DNA of 64,000 bases from Alloascoidea africana. Its lineage: Eukaryota > Ascomycota > Alloascoideomycetes > Alloascoideales > Alloascoideaceae. The position numbers were made by a program, and so were the translations under genes. The notes beneath the pieces are model-generated. The model worked only from the letters and a program-made list of their open reading frames with translations. It searched no databases and was not told where the DNA came from. Positions 30,033 through 41,599 of the stretch are shown here, in pieces. The first letter of the stretch is position 1. Every line of letters starts with the position of its first letter. Where the stretch lies: assembly GCA_030581615.1 (NCBI GenBank), contig JAKTTT010000080.1, positions 1 to 64,000 on the forward strand. The letters are read 5' to 3'.

Positions 30033-30517
30033 TTGCTTATTGATGAAAGATGAAAATTTTAGAATTCCATAACTTCTTGTCTGGCTAGAAACAGATCTAT
30101 AAACTCCTGCGAAGCATAATGATATGGTTGTACGGATGTCTCTTTGGTGCCGGGTAATTTTACAACATATCGTATTCTTACTAAAAGTGAAAGCAAAAGT
30201 GGTTGAAAAAGACTCTCCATAGACCAACGATTAAACACTCAGGCTGGACTTTCCAGTAATCTTGCTTGAACAGCCTCTGATAGCACTTTTCACAGAAATC
30301 ACAAGATTAATCTGTCGAATCATAGTCCATCGTCCACTAAATGAAGCAGGCAGTGACAGCTCCATTTGGCGTAAGTAACTTGGGGTGGTTGTAAAAGGGA
30401 AGCTGGATGGACAATATTATTCCATTGTCGCGCTCTTTTCCAGCCCATTGGCAAACATTATGAAGTAGAGCTAGAACCATTTCAAAGACTGCTGCCAGAA
30501 GACACAATCTTGATAAA
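30033..30517. other. PRP5 promoter and 3' flank of ELC1
   Basis: 485 bp between the PRP5 start and the ELC1 stop (both minus strand). Apart from the octamer at 30150, no gene-like sequence stands out. Confidence 0.4.
30150..30157 (-). promoter_or_regulatory. CCGGGTAA (Reb1-type) site upstream of PRP5
   Basis: 118 bp upstream of the proposed ATG at 30032, the same distance range as the other copies. This argues that the open frame up to 30227 is promoter, not coding. Confidence 0.4.
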
Positions 30518-30913
30518 TCACACTATTTCCACACAATTAGTAAACAACGCTGAACATAAAGAACAATCTGGCTCCAGCTTACCGTCCAAGTAATCAGCAG
30601 CAACTAGAAGCTCAAGTGCCATCTCTGGCGGAATGTCAAACTCAGGCTGAGAGCCCCCTTCGCCAGAAGAATCCGCGGTCGCCCGATACTTGAGATTGTA
30701 GTACAGGTATTCACACACTTTCTCTAAAAGTACCGAGTCAATCTCAGGCAAGCGAACGCGGTTCTCTTGCGTCTCTTGAAAGGTGGCAAAGTCGGAGGCA
30801 GATGCAGAGGAGTTTAGCATGCCTCGTAGCGTTCCTGAAACCAGAGCCGCTTCTCGCGAGATTACAAAGTCATAGTTATCAGACGATGTGAGAGTAATAA
30901 AATCAGAAGACAT
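30518..30913 (-). CDS. ELC1: Elongin C
   Basis: Two exons, 30583-30913 and 30518-30522, 111 residues. It has the Skp1/BTB fold: MSSDFITLTSSDNYDFVISREAAL at the start, VCEYLYYNLKYR in the middle and the classic end EMALELLVAADYLD. Elongin C bridges substrate receptors and cullin in ubiquitin ligases, and partners Ela1 in yeast. The intron (30523-30582) has GTAAGC, TTTACTAAT and ATAG. It is exactly 60 bp and stop-free in frame, so a retained intron gives a 131-residue protein with a Cys-containing insert and the same stop codon. The ATG at 30913 was chosen over 30970 and 30943 because yeast Elc1 starts with the equivalent MSQDFVTL. Confidence 0.9.
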   Translation of the reverse strand: MSSDFITLTSSDNYDFVISREAALVSGTLRGMLNSSASASDFATFQETQENRVRLPEIDSVLLEKVCEYLYYNLKYRATADSSGEGGSQPEFDIPPEMALELLVAADYLDGKLEPDCSLCSALFTNCVEIV

Positions 30914-30996
30914 GGTCTCAATTGCAACTTTGAATGTGTTCATTTTACTTTTCTCTGTTGACAACTTCATGGATCGGTGTATGGATGTTAGAGTAC

Positions 30997-33281
30997 TTAT
31001 TCAACAGGTTTCTCGCGAAGGCTATCAACACAGACTTTGGCCATTTGCTCACATTTCGCAAGAACCTCCGGGACGAGCTGAGGCTGGAGAGTTTGGTCCT
31101 TCGCTGCTTCGTCGTCCGATTCATCGCTTTCTTCACTCAGTTTGAACTTGATGTGAAGCGCGTGCTCCGTGTCTCTGCACTGTTCGACGAGGGTACCGTT
31201 GCTGGTGTCCGTTTTGACCCCTAGGCCTCTCAAAAGAGAAAATACTCGGAATCGAAGGTAATCGTGGTTTTGGCAGAATATGTATTTCATATCCTTGCCA
31301 TTTTGTTTCGCTTGTTCTCCAGATTCCTCTTTGGATGTGCTATCTACCGGCTCCATACTCCTTCGTAGTTTTGCCAGTGATGATAGTAATTGCATCAACT
31401 TTTCGGAGTTTGAAGATGTTACTATTCGATGCATAGTTCCCAATCCTTCGGAGCTATTCTTATCCGAGGGCTGGGCATCATTGCTGAAATCTTTGCTCTT
31501 ATCCCCGGTTGTAACTTGATATTTTCCGTGACCAGGCTCGTTCAACAACACAGAAAGAACAATTACCTGTTGTACTACAAACAGCAAATAATGGCTCTGT
31601 ATTGTTGGTTTTTCCGAATCGGGTACTGACGAAAGTGAAGGCACAACGTAGTCGAGGTAATAGGTAGCCAAAGAAGGTTCCAGAATCAGTTTCGCTAATG
31701 TTCCAAATAGCTCATCTTGTTCTGCGCTAGTGGCTTTCAAGATATCTCTAAAAGCGGAATTCCGATTTTGCACTCTGAGAAACCGGGTGAGTCCAAGGTA
31801 GATTTCAAAAAGATTGTCTGGTGGGATTGCCAAACCCGAGGACAAATTGTCAGACTCTGCTTTCGACGTTTGGTGATTTATACTTGAACTGTAGTAGTGG
31901 GAAATTGAGTTGATAACCTTCACTCCAGCGTTCATTTTCTCCAACTCTGTATTCTCTAGCATATATCTGAAGATCTTTAACAGGTTCTTTGTTGGAGCAT
32001 CTGCAGTACTGGGGAGAGCATGGGGAATGGTGGTATCAAAGTAGTTGAACGCGAATTGAATCAAATCGTCAATACACTTGTAAAAGTCATCTCGAATGTC
32101 ATCCTTATGTGCCATGTTTCTGAGTAACAGAAGACCCGTTTCCATCTCTTTAACATTTTGTACCTTTCGCAAATATTGCACACAGTTCTGCACTAGCTCT
32201 GGAGACTCTTTTCGAATATCTTCTGCAAGAACACTGTTAAAGGAATAGGTATTGAGTAGTACGCAGAAACCTGTGTTTGCAAGGTATTTCTGCCATGGAC
32301 CGCAGACATAGTAGGTGTTCACAAAGGTCAGCAGGCCAGATTTGAAAGCAGCTGGTCCAAATTCTTTATTGTAAGCAAGAGACCCCAGAGACCGGAAAAA
32401 TTGATTCGCAATCACCAAACAGGACTCTTCATCTTCCGACTGAGCCAAAAAATCAAACGCAGAGTAAGTAAGCTTGAAGATTGAAAAAAGCCGAAATTGC
32501 AAAGCAGAATCGTCGTTCTCTGGTGCCAAAAGCTTTTCTAAAAAGTCTGTCTTCTGAAGTACTGTTAAAAGGCAGTTAAGTGAAGGCAGAACTTGGTCAT
32601 CTTCCATTTCTTTATCCGCCAGTGATGCCTCAATGAACCCAAGCAAAACATCCACTGTCTCGGGTGGTATGTCCCCCAGAGGCGTATCCACATAGCTTTC
32701 GTATGGACAGATCAGGTTCTCCAACGTTGAAATGAGAGAGGGACATTGTGAGTTGTGAGTTTGACACCACTTGAGTAGCATTGGAATGCAATTGTTTTCT
32801 CGCAATTTCTGCTGTGGATATTCAGCATCGGCAGTAAGATTAAAGAGAAGAACGCTTGCCAGGAATATCACTTCAGAATCGGGGGCCGTCACGGCATTGG
32901 GACCAAAGACATCGTTTACCAGTGACATAAAGTCTGCAGAGTTCACAAGACAGGCCCTATTGACATCGTTATCCGCCACCGCGTTAACGAGTATTCTGAA
33001 GCAGTTATTTAGAACCTCCTTGTTGGTGCCAAGAGCCAGGACGTGTCTTAGCAGCCTTAGCACAAGGACTATCACGGTCTGGACAACCGAGTGCTCTCTA
33101 GCTTCCTCTAAGCATTAAAGTGAAAAGTGCTCAGTGTTAGGAAGGCATATCGGGGCAAGAAAAGCATTGGCATACCTGACTGAACCATCACTCTAAGCGA
33201 GTCCAGGCGATCAGCGACCGCCTTCGGGTCCTCTTCGAAGCTGCGCAGCGCGAGTAGATTCTCGTAGTCCTGTTCGGCCAT
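30997..33281 (-). CDS. BEM4: Bem4/SmgGDS-like armadillo-repeat protein
   Basis: Two exons, 33176-33281 and 30997-33107, 738 residues; the intron is 33108-33175 (GTATGC, CTTAG). The protein is all-helical and armadillo-like, with segments such as FRILVNAVADNDVNRACLV and FLASVLLFNLTADAEYPQQ in a SmgGDS-like arrangement, then LLLLRNMAHKDD further on. An acidic stretch (SEESDESDDEAAK) lies near the C-terminus. Yeast Bem4 binds Rho-type GTPases and acts in bud emergence and MAPK signalling; SmgGDS is its animal counterpart. The family call rests on the N-terminal armadillo segments. Ctr86/ataxin-10-like, another ARM family, is the main alternative. Its start codon is 38 bp from that of divergent SKY1. 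Confidence 0.6.
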
Positions 33282-33319
33282 TAGTATCTTGGTCTTGTCC
33301 AGCAGCCAGAGGAGGAGAG

Positions 33320-35686
33320 ATGTTTCACGAGCAACGGATCGCTCCTCGCCCGCCCTCCACCCTTCACCGCCATCTCTCTGGCATCACGAATCCAAGCAGC
33401 CAGTGCCAGATGAACCAGCAGATAGACGTTCAGCCGAACCAGGCCGACCGGAACAGTCAGCCCTTTAAGCCGTCCCCACAGGAGAATCCCTCTCAGCGAA
33501 GCTCCAAGAAGATCTCTCTTCAGATTGACGTGCCAAAGACCCCAAACGCAAACGAGAGGCACGAGAACGACCCCATCAACCCAGCAGCTATCCGTAGAGA
33601 CAGCAGCACAAATACGTGCAGAACGACCCGTAGCAGCAGAAGTAGCAGCAACAGCAACAGCAGCAGCTCCAGTGATGATGATGATGACGACGACGACGAA
33701 GATGACGAAGATGAAGACGACTCGACACGCCTCAAGCCCGAAAACGAGGAAGACTTGAAGGACTACTGCCCAGGGGGCTACCATCCCATCTTTGTTGGCG
33801 AAAAATTCAAACACTCGAGATACACTGTTGTCCGAAAACTGGGATGGGGCCATTTCTCCACGGTCTGGCTCGCTAAGGATGTCCATGCCACTCCCACGAC
33901 CCAGCACGTTGCTCTCAAGGTGGTCCGGTCCGCAAAGCATTACACAGAAACAGCCGTAGATGAGGTGAAACTGCTTCAGCGGGTTGCGAACTCGCGCTCT
34001 AACCCTGCTCACCCAGGCCAGAGCCATGTCGTGGGACTGCTTGATAGCTTTGTCCACAGGGGCCCCAATGGGTCCCACATCTGTATGGTGTTCGAGGTTC
34101 TCGGCGAGAATCTTCTTGGCCTGATCCGTAAGTATGAGCATCAAGGAATCCCCGTGCCATTGGTGAAGCAGATTACGAAACAGGTTCTCCTCGCACTCGA
34201 CTATTTACACCGCGAATGTGGAGTGATCCATACAGATCTGAAACCCGAGAACGTGTTGATTGAAATCGGCGACGTGGAGGGGATTGTGAGGCTAGTGGAG
34301 CAGGAAGAGCGGGAAAAGCGAATGGCTAGAAAGCGGGCGCGACGCTCGCGAAGGAGGCTTGAACGAGAGCGGGCTGTCAGCGGTGGCAGCAGCAGTGGCT
34401 CTAGCGGACTAAATATGTCCTTCACAATGGCCATGACTGGCTTGGATCATCAACATCGACATATGAACTCCACGGGCGAAGGCATGGCCTCCTCTCTCCA
34501 GGACGATCTTTCGCGGAAAGGGCGTCGTTCGCGTAGACAGACGCTGATCACCGGTTCTCAACCTTTGCCTAGTCCGTTACGATCCCATCCGAGCTTCTCT
34601 GGTTATTTCCCTGACCTAACGGCACGGACCCCTACAAAGACCTCTTTTTTGACACCTGCAAATGGTGCATCTCATACAGGAGACGAAAAAGCCGAGCTTG
34701 TCAAGTCCATTTCTTCTATATCTATTTCGGACCTAAAGAAAAACAAGAAAGATGAATCATCTACGAGCCACTCCCCATTAGTTTCAAGCGCAGCCTGCGT
34801 GGGCAATTCCACAGTCGCAAGTGCGACAATAGAAGAGACAGAAGCGGAAGCGGAATCTGAGAGCGCTTTTGTACTTGGCGACTTTATCTCCGTCAAGATT
34901 GCTGACTTGGGGAATGCCTGTTGGGTAGATCACCACTACACAGATGATATTCAAACTCGTCAGTATAGAGCGCCAGAGGTTCTTCTGGGTGCTCAATGGG
35001 GCGCAGGTGCAGACGTTTGGAGCATGGCTTGTCTCGTATTTGAGCTTCTTACTGGAGATTATCTATTCGATCCGCGTTCCAGCGAGTCCCACGCCTACTC
35101 AAAGGATGATGACCACATTGCACAGATAATTGAGCTACTGGGCCGTTTCCCGCATTCGCTTTTGAATGATGGCAAATACACAAGGAACTTTTACAACAGC
35201 AGATGCGAGCTTAGAAAAATTCACAAGTTGAAACCATGGGATTTGAAATCAGTTCTTATGGAGAAGTACAAGTTCTCTGAAGAGCTGAGCTCGGACGTCA
35301 CGGACTTTCTCTTACCAATGTTACGGATCTCACCAGAAAAAAGAGGTGATGCTGGCGGTATGGTGAACCATAGCTGGCTTGAATTTAAAGATCCTGTGAA
35401 TCAATATTACGGTGAAGGAAGCAGTGTTGGCCATAAGGATGTTCCACTAGGCCAGGTAAAGATTCCAAACCGTTCTGTAGGAGGCTCTGGAATTGATATT
35501 CTGGGGTGGGCCACTGAGGCAAGAAGAAGACGAAGCTCATCATATCATCTAAATCTTCATCAGAATGGCAATCAGCAGCACCCACAAACGTTGACTTCAA
35601 CCAGTATCGGTGGTTTCAAATCATATGGACTTGGGCCTGGTAACTCCCATTCACATGGCAATGCTAATACGCCTGGTCATGCATAG
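33320..35686 (+). CDS. SKY1: Sky1, SR-protein-specific kinase (SRPK family)
   Basis: 788 residues. N-terminal 150 residues are Ser/Asn-rich with an Asp/Glu run coded by GAT/GAC repeats (about 33,674-33,720). The kinase core: glycine loop LGWGHFSTVWLA (about 172), VALKVV lysine, HTDLKPEN catalytic loop (about 301), a long spacer (about 320-510) typical of SRPKs, then the DLG metal-binding motif (about 528), TRQYRAPEVLLG and VNHSWL at the end (about 684). DLG in place of DFG is normal for this family. Sky1 phosphorylates RS/SR dipeptides in Npl3-like proteins and helps mRNA export and ion homeostasis. ATG 33320 is the first in frame; ATG 33410 (MNQQIDV) is a second candidate and would widen the gap to BEM4-like from 38 to 128 bp. 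Confidence 0.95.
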   Translation: MFHEQRIAPRPPSTLHRHLSGITNPSSQCQMNQQIDVQPNQADRNSQPFKPSPQENPSQRSSKKISLQIDVPKTPNANERHENDPINPAAIRRDSSTNTCRTTRSSRSSSNSNSSSSSDDDDDDDDEDDEDEDDSTRLKPENEEDLKDYCPGGYHPIFVGEKFKHSRYTVVRKLGWGHFSTVWLAKDVHATPTTQHVALKVVRSAKHYTETAVDEVKLLQRVANSRSNPAHPGQSHVVGLLDSFVHRGPNGSHICMVFEVLGENLLGLIRKYEHQGIPVPLVKQITKQVLLALDYLHRECGVIHTDLKPENVLIEIGDVEGIVRLVEQEEREKRMARKRARRSRRRLERERAVSGGSSSGSSGLNMSFTMAMTGLDHQHRHMNSTGEGMASSLQDDLSRKGRRSRRQTLITGSQPLPSPLRSHPSFSGYFPDLTARTPTKTSFLTPANGASHTGDEKAELVKSISSISISDLKKNKKDESSTSHSPLVSSAACVGNSTVASATIEETEAEAESESAFVLGDFISVKIADLGNACWVDHHYTDDIQTRQYRAPEVLLGAQWGAGADVWSMACLVFELLTGDYLFDPRSSESHAYSKDDDHIAQIIELLGRFPHSLLNDGKYTRNFYNSRCELRKIHKLKPWDLKSVLMEKYKFSEELSSDVTDFLLPMLRISPEKRGDAGGMVNHSWLEFKDPVNQYYGEGSSVGHKDVPLGQVKIPNRSVGGSGIDILGWATEARRRRSSSYHLNLHQNGNQQHPQTLTSTSIGGFKSYGLGPGNSHSHGNANTPGHA

Positions 35687-36669
35687 CAAAATATGCCTAT
35701 CGCTTATCTGTTCTGTCGTTTTACTGTATTGCTCGTTATGATTTTTGTTTCAATTTCCTATATCTTATTGTTCTACCTTGCAAACAATGTATGCGTTTTA
35801 CTCTGCTCTTTCAACTAGCGGCATAGAACAAATTGTAGAATCAAGTAGAATAATGAATATTTTGAGGTTTCTGGATTGTCTAGCACTCAGGTGGAGAAAA
35901 TCTTACAGAAAAATGCCAATTGTTTCTACACTTGATGTTCTCAAATCCTTGACAAAATCATGTTATGATGGAAAGTTTTTTACTTTTAGAATAGCGTGCT
36001 ATGATGTGCCAAATTTGGGAAACTGATTAGCGTGATGTGCAACGATTGGAGGTTGTAATGTTCTGGTCATTACTGAATGCGAGGCTATTCCTCATCCGCT
36101 GTTGGTTTGATAAAGGATGTTACTTTGCTGCATCTATTCTATAAATCGCCTTGGGATATCAAAGTGTGGATATTAGTGCTTTTCATAGGGCAATTTAAAG
36201 CTTTCAAGTAGACAGCTTTTCCATTTTTTGGATGCTTCTCAAGACATAATAATCACCTCACAATTGTTTGTATATAGTTGAAGTTAAAAATGCCAGGGAA
36301 TATGCTGTGCCCATTCTAATTCCCTTGTCACCAACTTGATCAAATGTCGTCCCATGATCCAGGTTTAGACCATAATGCCATATTTTACAAGAATACAGAC
36401 CTAGACGATGATACTCACCGGATCAAACATGTATCTTTCTCTAAGAGTAAAGCAAAACAACAAATAAAACGACAGAGAGCATGATATTCTAAATGCAGTT
36501 AATATATGGTGCTATTGAATCGTTTCCTGCCCTTTATTCTATTACATTCTCGGTTCCTTCTGCAATTTTGAGGTAAAGATTAGAATTAGAAGCGTATCTA
36601 AGCTTTCTTTTATTATCATTAGTTTGCAATCGTTCGTTAGCCTGTATAAATTTGATTTCCGAAATTTCA
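35687..36669. other. Convergent 3' flanks of SKY1 and SKT5
   Basis: 983 bp between two stop codons. AT-rich, with no ORF that starts at an ATG and looks like a gene. Confidence 0.5.
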
Positions 36670-38721
36670 TCACATCAAAATGCAGTTAGTATCAGACTTC
36701 TTCTTCGACGTCTTCTTTCCGTTCTTGAATTGAGACCCCCCAAGTGAATTCTGGAGTTTTTGCTGTCTGCGAATAGCATGCTCATCGCCATTCTTTACAG
36801 CCCGTTCGTACCATGTGGTAGCCTCTGCAAGATTCCGTTCACAGCCTATTCCATTTTCTAGGAAATGGCCCACTGCATATTGGGCCTTTGGGAACTCTTT
36901 CATTGCAGAGCGTTTTGCCCACTCAAACGCTTCTTCCTCGTTTTGTGGTAGAATCGGATCTGCGCCGACCAGGTACCAAGCGCACATTGCCATCATTGAC
37001 TCTGCGTCACCACCAAGTGCAGCTGTTGTATAGTAGTGGACTGAAAGTGGTGGATCAATTGGACAGCCCATCAAGCCAAGTTCATAGCATTTGCCTAGTT
37101 TAGCACAAGCACGAATGTGTCCTAAACCTGCTGCCTGGACATAGAGCTGAACTGAGTATGCATGGTCTTTTATGACAATGTCCTTATATCCTTCTTCATA
37201 AATTCTTGCGAGCTCAAATGGAGCATATGCTGTGTTTTTAATGGCAACTTCAGATGCTCTAGTTAACCATTTGATTCCTTCCTGTTGGACAGTGGTGGTC
37301 TTTCGAAATCCCATCTGGCCATTATACATGATGAGAGCAAGTCTTGCCATTGCGTATGGATGCTTTTGAGAAGATGCCCGTTTCAAAAACTGGATACAAC
37401 GACGTGAGTCTTCAGTCGTGCCCCATCCATGTTGGAAACAGAGAGCAACTCGATAGCAAGATTCGGCATGCCCATGCTTTGCGGCCTGGTGAAATAGATT
37501 GAAAGCCTCTTTGAGATCTTTCTTACCAAGAACCCCACTGCTATAAGCGTCACCCAATAGATACTGGGCCTCTGCGTACCCCTTATCCGAAAGCTTACGG
37601 AGATAGTGGACAGCTTCCGCCAATAATCCAAGAATTACTTTTTTCTCTTCACTTGCATGTCCATTCTTATTACCTTCGTTACCTTTTTGAAGCTCTTGGG
37701 CCAAATCCCCATGAGAACTTGAAATAGAGTAAGAAGAAGACCGGTTTCCGTTGGATCTGGCAGTTGGAGGATACAAACTTGCCAGGTCCTGCAGGGACTC
37801 GGAATTGGGCGGGATATGTGTGCTTGCAGAGCTTCGTATTGACGAGTTACTAGAAAGTATGCCTGATCCAATGGGGGGCGGCTGCTGAGGGAGTAGCTGC
37901 CCCTTCAGTTGTTTCTGCTGTTGAAGTTGGCTTTTCGCTATAAGAGCTGTCTGTAGCATGTAGTTTGCAAACTCATATTGGATTTGAGGGTCGCTTGTTT
38001 TCTTTGCATTTTTGCGGTATAGTTCAATGGTTTTCATTCTCGGCATCAAACTTGAACTATTCTCCCCCATGACAGAGGTTAAGTAGCTTTGACCAAAATC
38101 GAGAGCAGCCACAGATACTGGCGAGATGGCCCGCTCCTCTCCATTGTATATTGAGTTGAGATCGGCAGACGGGGCGCTAAATGAACGTACCGACACGGCA
38201 CGGCTAGAGCTACGCTTGCCTACGTTAGGCTTCTGTAAAGGCTGGCCATTCGCATAGCTGTTATAATTAGAAATGCTTTGAGAGCTTATGCTGACCTGAG
38301 GGCGATGGAAATTATCTCGCCTTTCTCCAGGGCCGGCGAATCGGCCAGGAGAGTCTGATCTTCCTCTTAGAGAACGAGGAGACCCAAGGGGCTGCGGCTG
38401 CTGTTGCGAAGGAGGAGGTGGCGGTGGAGTCCATGAGGTTTGTGGAAGGGGTGCTGTATTGAAGCCAGAGGCAGAAATTGGAGAAGAAACCTCTCTATAT
38501 GGGGCTTCGTAATATTCCACAGGAGCATGATGGCTAGGACCCACACTCGGATTCTGATAAGCTGGCCCGTTCATGTTGGTGTAATGGGTTGCCTGGTTGT
38601 GACTTTCGTCATAGAACTGAAAGTCATCTTGCTGGCGCTGATCTTGACCTTGGGACTGGTGATAGTACTGGTTTGAGAATGATGGCGGCTGATCTGACTG
38701 ATAATATCCGGCAGTCTCCAT
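36670..38721 (-). CDS. SKT5: Skt5/Chs4, activator of chitin synthase III, with CAAX box
   Basis: 683 residues from the ATG at 38721; the frame opens a few codons further but only to a TTG. The N-terminal half is low-complexity (Gln/Pro/Ser/Tyr). The C-terminal half (about 370-650) is a row of Sel1-like repeats, for example AEAQYLLGDAYSSGVLGKKDLKEAF, AAKHGHAESCYRVALCF and AQYAVGHFLENGIGCERN. It ends KSDTNCILM, a CAAX box for farnesylation, as in yeast Skt5 and its paralogues. Skt5 brings Chs3 to the bud neck through Bni4 and activates it; prenylation anchors it to membrane. Confidence 0.92.
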   Translation of the reverse strand: METAGYYQSDQPPSFSNQYYHQSQGQDQRQQDDFQFYDESHNQATHYTNMNGPAYQNPSVGPSHHAPVEYYEAPYREVSSPISASGFNTAPLPQTSWTPPPPPPSQQQPQPLGSPRSLRGRSDSPGRFAGPGERRDNFHRPQVSISSQSISNYNSYANGQPLQKPNVGKRSSSRAVSVRSFSAPSADLNSIYNGEERAISPVSVAALDFGQSYLTSVMGENSSSLMPRMKTIELYRKNAKKTSDPQIQYEFANYMLQTALIAKSQLQQQKQLKGQLLPQQPPPIGSGILSSNSSIRSSASTHIPPNSESLQDLASLYPPTARSNGNRSSSYSISSSHGDLAQELQKGNEGNKNGHASEEKKVILGLLAEAVHYLRKLSDKGYAEAQYLLGDAYSSGVLGKKDLKEAFNLFHQAAKHGHAESCYRVALCFQHGWGTTEDSRRCIQFLKRASSQKHPYAMARLALIMYNGQMGFRKTTTVQQEGIKWLTRASEVAIKNTAYAPFELARIYEEGYKDIVIKDHAYSVQLYVQAAGLGHIRACAKLGKCYELGLMGCPIDPPLSVHYYTTAALGGDAESMMAMCAWYLVGADPILPQNEEEAFEWAKRSAMKEFPKAQYAVGHFLENGIGCERNLAEATTWYERAVKNGDEHAIRRQQKLQNSLGGSQFKNGKKTSKKKSDTNCILM

Positions 38722-40899
38722 TTTTATAGACAATACCTAGGATTTCCAAATCAGTTCCGGAATCAAAAGAGGTGGGAATTGGTCCGGGCTGCGCGGGTGC
38801 TGAGAGAGAATGAAAACAAAAGCAGTAGGGAAAGGGGAGAAAAAAATTAAAAAATCAGAAAAGCTTCTTTAGGAAGACCGTTTCTTTTGCACGAAAGGTT
38901 TTGGAAGGATGGGTGTAATTAGACATACGAGCGCAAAGGTGCATACACGAAATGCCTTAGAATTACGAGACATTTTACGAATTCTGACTAATGGGGAGGT
39001 GCTGGGCTGGTTTCCTGATTCTGCGAGTCAGACATGGTGTAGCCACAAATCGGGAATGAACAAGAGGATAAAAATAGACCGGCAAGCTTGTGCTTTGGTA
39101 TGATTGAAGTGGTGCGGATTCAATCTTTCTACGGATCTGGCTTCAATCCCTTGTGCCGTTCTCGTCAAAAAGCTGGCACCAGGAGAATTTGAACAAGTAC
39201 ATAGTCTCAGGGAGTCATCCGAATTCTTCTGCTCAACCGAATCTAAGAACAAAGTTTGTAATTCTGACAACTTCGATCTAGAACATAGTTTTCAGCTCAA
39301 TAGAACAATGACTAGTTGAAACTTCTTGCTGTGAAGAAAGGCTGGTACATACAGTATGTGGAAGGATACACTTAAATGAAATTGAATTCGCTGTGAAGAT
39401 GCAGTGTAAGTGTAGCGTCCATTAGTTGACTCCTGTGAATCTCTTTAGTTTATTCTTCTGCCATTTTCCACCCAAGCTCCATAGATATTTGCTTTCATTT
39501 TGGACGAGCGAATCATAGACTGTTGTATTGTCGAAAAGTTGGCTTGGATGAGCACACAAGAATCAGTACATGTCTCAACTTTCCACCAAAAGCACGCACG
39601 CTCAATTGTTAAAGGCGTTGACTGTTTAGTATTGTTAAATAGTAACGTTATGAAATTTTTTCAACAAAACAAGAGTGTTTATTTGTTCGCCAATAGCCTT
39701 TGATTTGTTAAATTTGGAAAATTATACATTTGTTTATTTGATGATTGAAAACTCAAATCGACCTCATCATGCCTAGGAAATTGCATTCCTCATGTTGAGA
39801 ACCTGTCCACCACTCGACACAGTTTTAACTATTCTGTTCTAGTCTCAGTGAGCAGCAGTATTTAACCTATAGATCCTCCTTAAAACCAATTACACAAAGT
39901 CCATAATACACCCTTCTTTGGATCTTCTCTGTCTTGGCACGACTTAATTTGACTAAAATGTTCATACTTTGCTCGTGACTACTATTCAATCATTTCTGTG
40001 ATTGTTGAAAATACTCTCATTCCTAACCCTGGGGTTACCCCAGCAATAAAAGTAAAAGGTTGAAAAAGAGTACATTTTCGAGAGAAAATAATTCTACAAG
40101 CTGAGACAATTGGTTTTTGATCTTCTCGATCCGGCCGTTTTTGGGCTTGGCAAATATGTTATAAAATAGTTCAAGTGGCAAAAAGTGCAAGTCGGACTTT
40201 GGATCTAAGGCCAACAATTTAGGGAGATATGAAGATTGATAGCATCTTTAAGCTTTAACGTATTCGAGATCGATCAGGAGAATTTCCTGGTTCTCCAAAT
40301 TGGAGACGAATGGTTCTGATTAAAGCCTTTTTCACTGGAGAAATGTCCGGCCTAGTGACAATTATGCAACGTTGTGCTCCAAAGACTTGATGCTACTTCA
40401 TTTTATCTGGTTAAATATTGATAATTTTAATGTTCTTTTATTCCTTTTCCGAGATCTTCTAGGTGCCAATTTTTGGTCTTTTTTCTCGCCGTTTTGATCA
40501 ATCGAGAAGCGACAAACGGATCGTACTCAAGTCTCAGCACGCATTCAAAGTCAAACGGTTTTGCTGTTTCCTGTGTAGTTCTACCTTGCTACATGCAGCC
40601 ATATTTGGCCATTTCAGTCAGGTACACCAACGCTACTTCCACTACAGGAGCTTGAATGCGATTGAAAGGGCTCCTGGTCAATAGTTTTCATTTGTAAGTG
40701 AATTGATCTGCGAAATCCCCTTTGGTCCAACGGGTCCAATAATTTTAGTAATTCACTCCTTCCCCCATTAAGGATCAGAGCTGAATGTTTGGTCCTATAT
40801 GTGGTTTTTGTGTTTAGCACAAAACTTCCGAGTGGTCTCGCCGTTAGCATCTTCGAAAAGAACATGTCAGTGCTGTTCCAGGCTGTTATGTATGGTCAG

Positions 40900-40907
40900 T
40901 TACCCGG
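40900..40907 (+). promoter_or_regulatory. TTACCCGG (Reb1-type) site in a gene-poor stretch
   Basis: Same octamer as at five gene promoters, but no start codon of a recognised gene is near. It may mark the promoter of an unrecognised transcript or be a chance match. Confidence 0.25.
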
Positions 40908-41599
40908 CTACATGTGCCAAACCTACTGGGCACATAGTCTTTGTCCCAACGGTTCGAATCCCCGTTAGCGGTGCACGGTGCACTGGGATGACTTTAGCAA
41001 GCAGCCTCTGCCGTTCCCAAATCTGCTGGGCACTTTTGTGGAGGGTTTCTCGTCCGTAGAAGGAGAAGACATCTAAAGATAGCACGAGATAGCAAAGTGA
41101 AGCGGAACCGGCAAAGAGCCAAGGTAGGATCTCTATGAAGGTACCGAGGCTCATTATTCGCTTGCTGCTTCTCTTTCAATTATGTAGGTCGCAGTTTCCC
41201 ATAGTAGGGATCCTCAAACAGACCTCAGGTTCTTTGTGGATGTCTTAGCCCTTGAAACCTGGGCAGTGTCATCTGGTATCCAACAACTATAATGTCGTTA
41301 AGGGAATAACAAGATAAATTGAATAGAAGAATGTGACAAGCTCCATGCCCGCTGGATATTGATGTTCAAATTAAATCTCGGAACTTTGTTACTGGTTCTT
41401 AGAAAAGTCCTTTTAGAACTTCACGATTCTATATTCAGAACGTGGCACGGCGTTTGAATAATCACAGAGTAATTTACTAGTTCCACTATGCCGAGAAATG
41501 ACAGTCTGTCGTTATGTTCAAGCGTACACTTTCATAGTGATATACAGAAGAATCAATAGGGTTCGATTCTGACACAATTAGTTATAAAAATAGCTGTCG

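Noticed and set aside
30033-30227. N-terminal extension of PRP5
   Set aside because: Basic, Cys-containing and unlike Prp5; a Reb1-type promoter octamer lies within it. Treated as promoter or leader, though a 5' intron cannot be excluded.
30997-33281. Ctr86/ataxin-10 assignment for the armadillo protein
   Set aside because: The N-terminal segments fit Bem4/SmgGDS better, and the typical ataxin-10 C-terminal block was not evident. Kept as an alternative only.
33281-34144. 288-codon ORF on the minus strand opposite SKY1
   Set aside because: Shadow of the SKY1 N-terminus and Asp repeats; hydrophobic Val/Ile/Ala runs are the reverse reading of GAT/GCA-type repeats. No family resemblance.
40890-40975. 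tRNA-like B box (GGTTCGAATCC at 40951-40961)
   Set aside because: The T stem pairs only if the loop has nine bases, the acceptor 3' strand has no matching 5' strand upstream, and the A-box-like sequence is off by one base. No cloverleaf could be formed.
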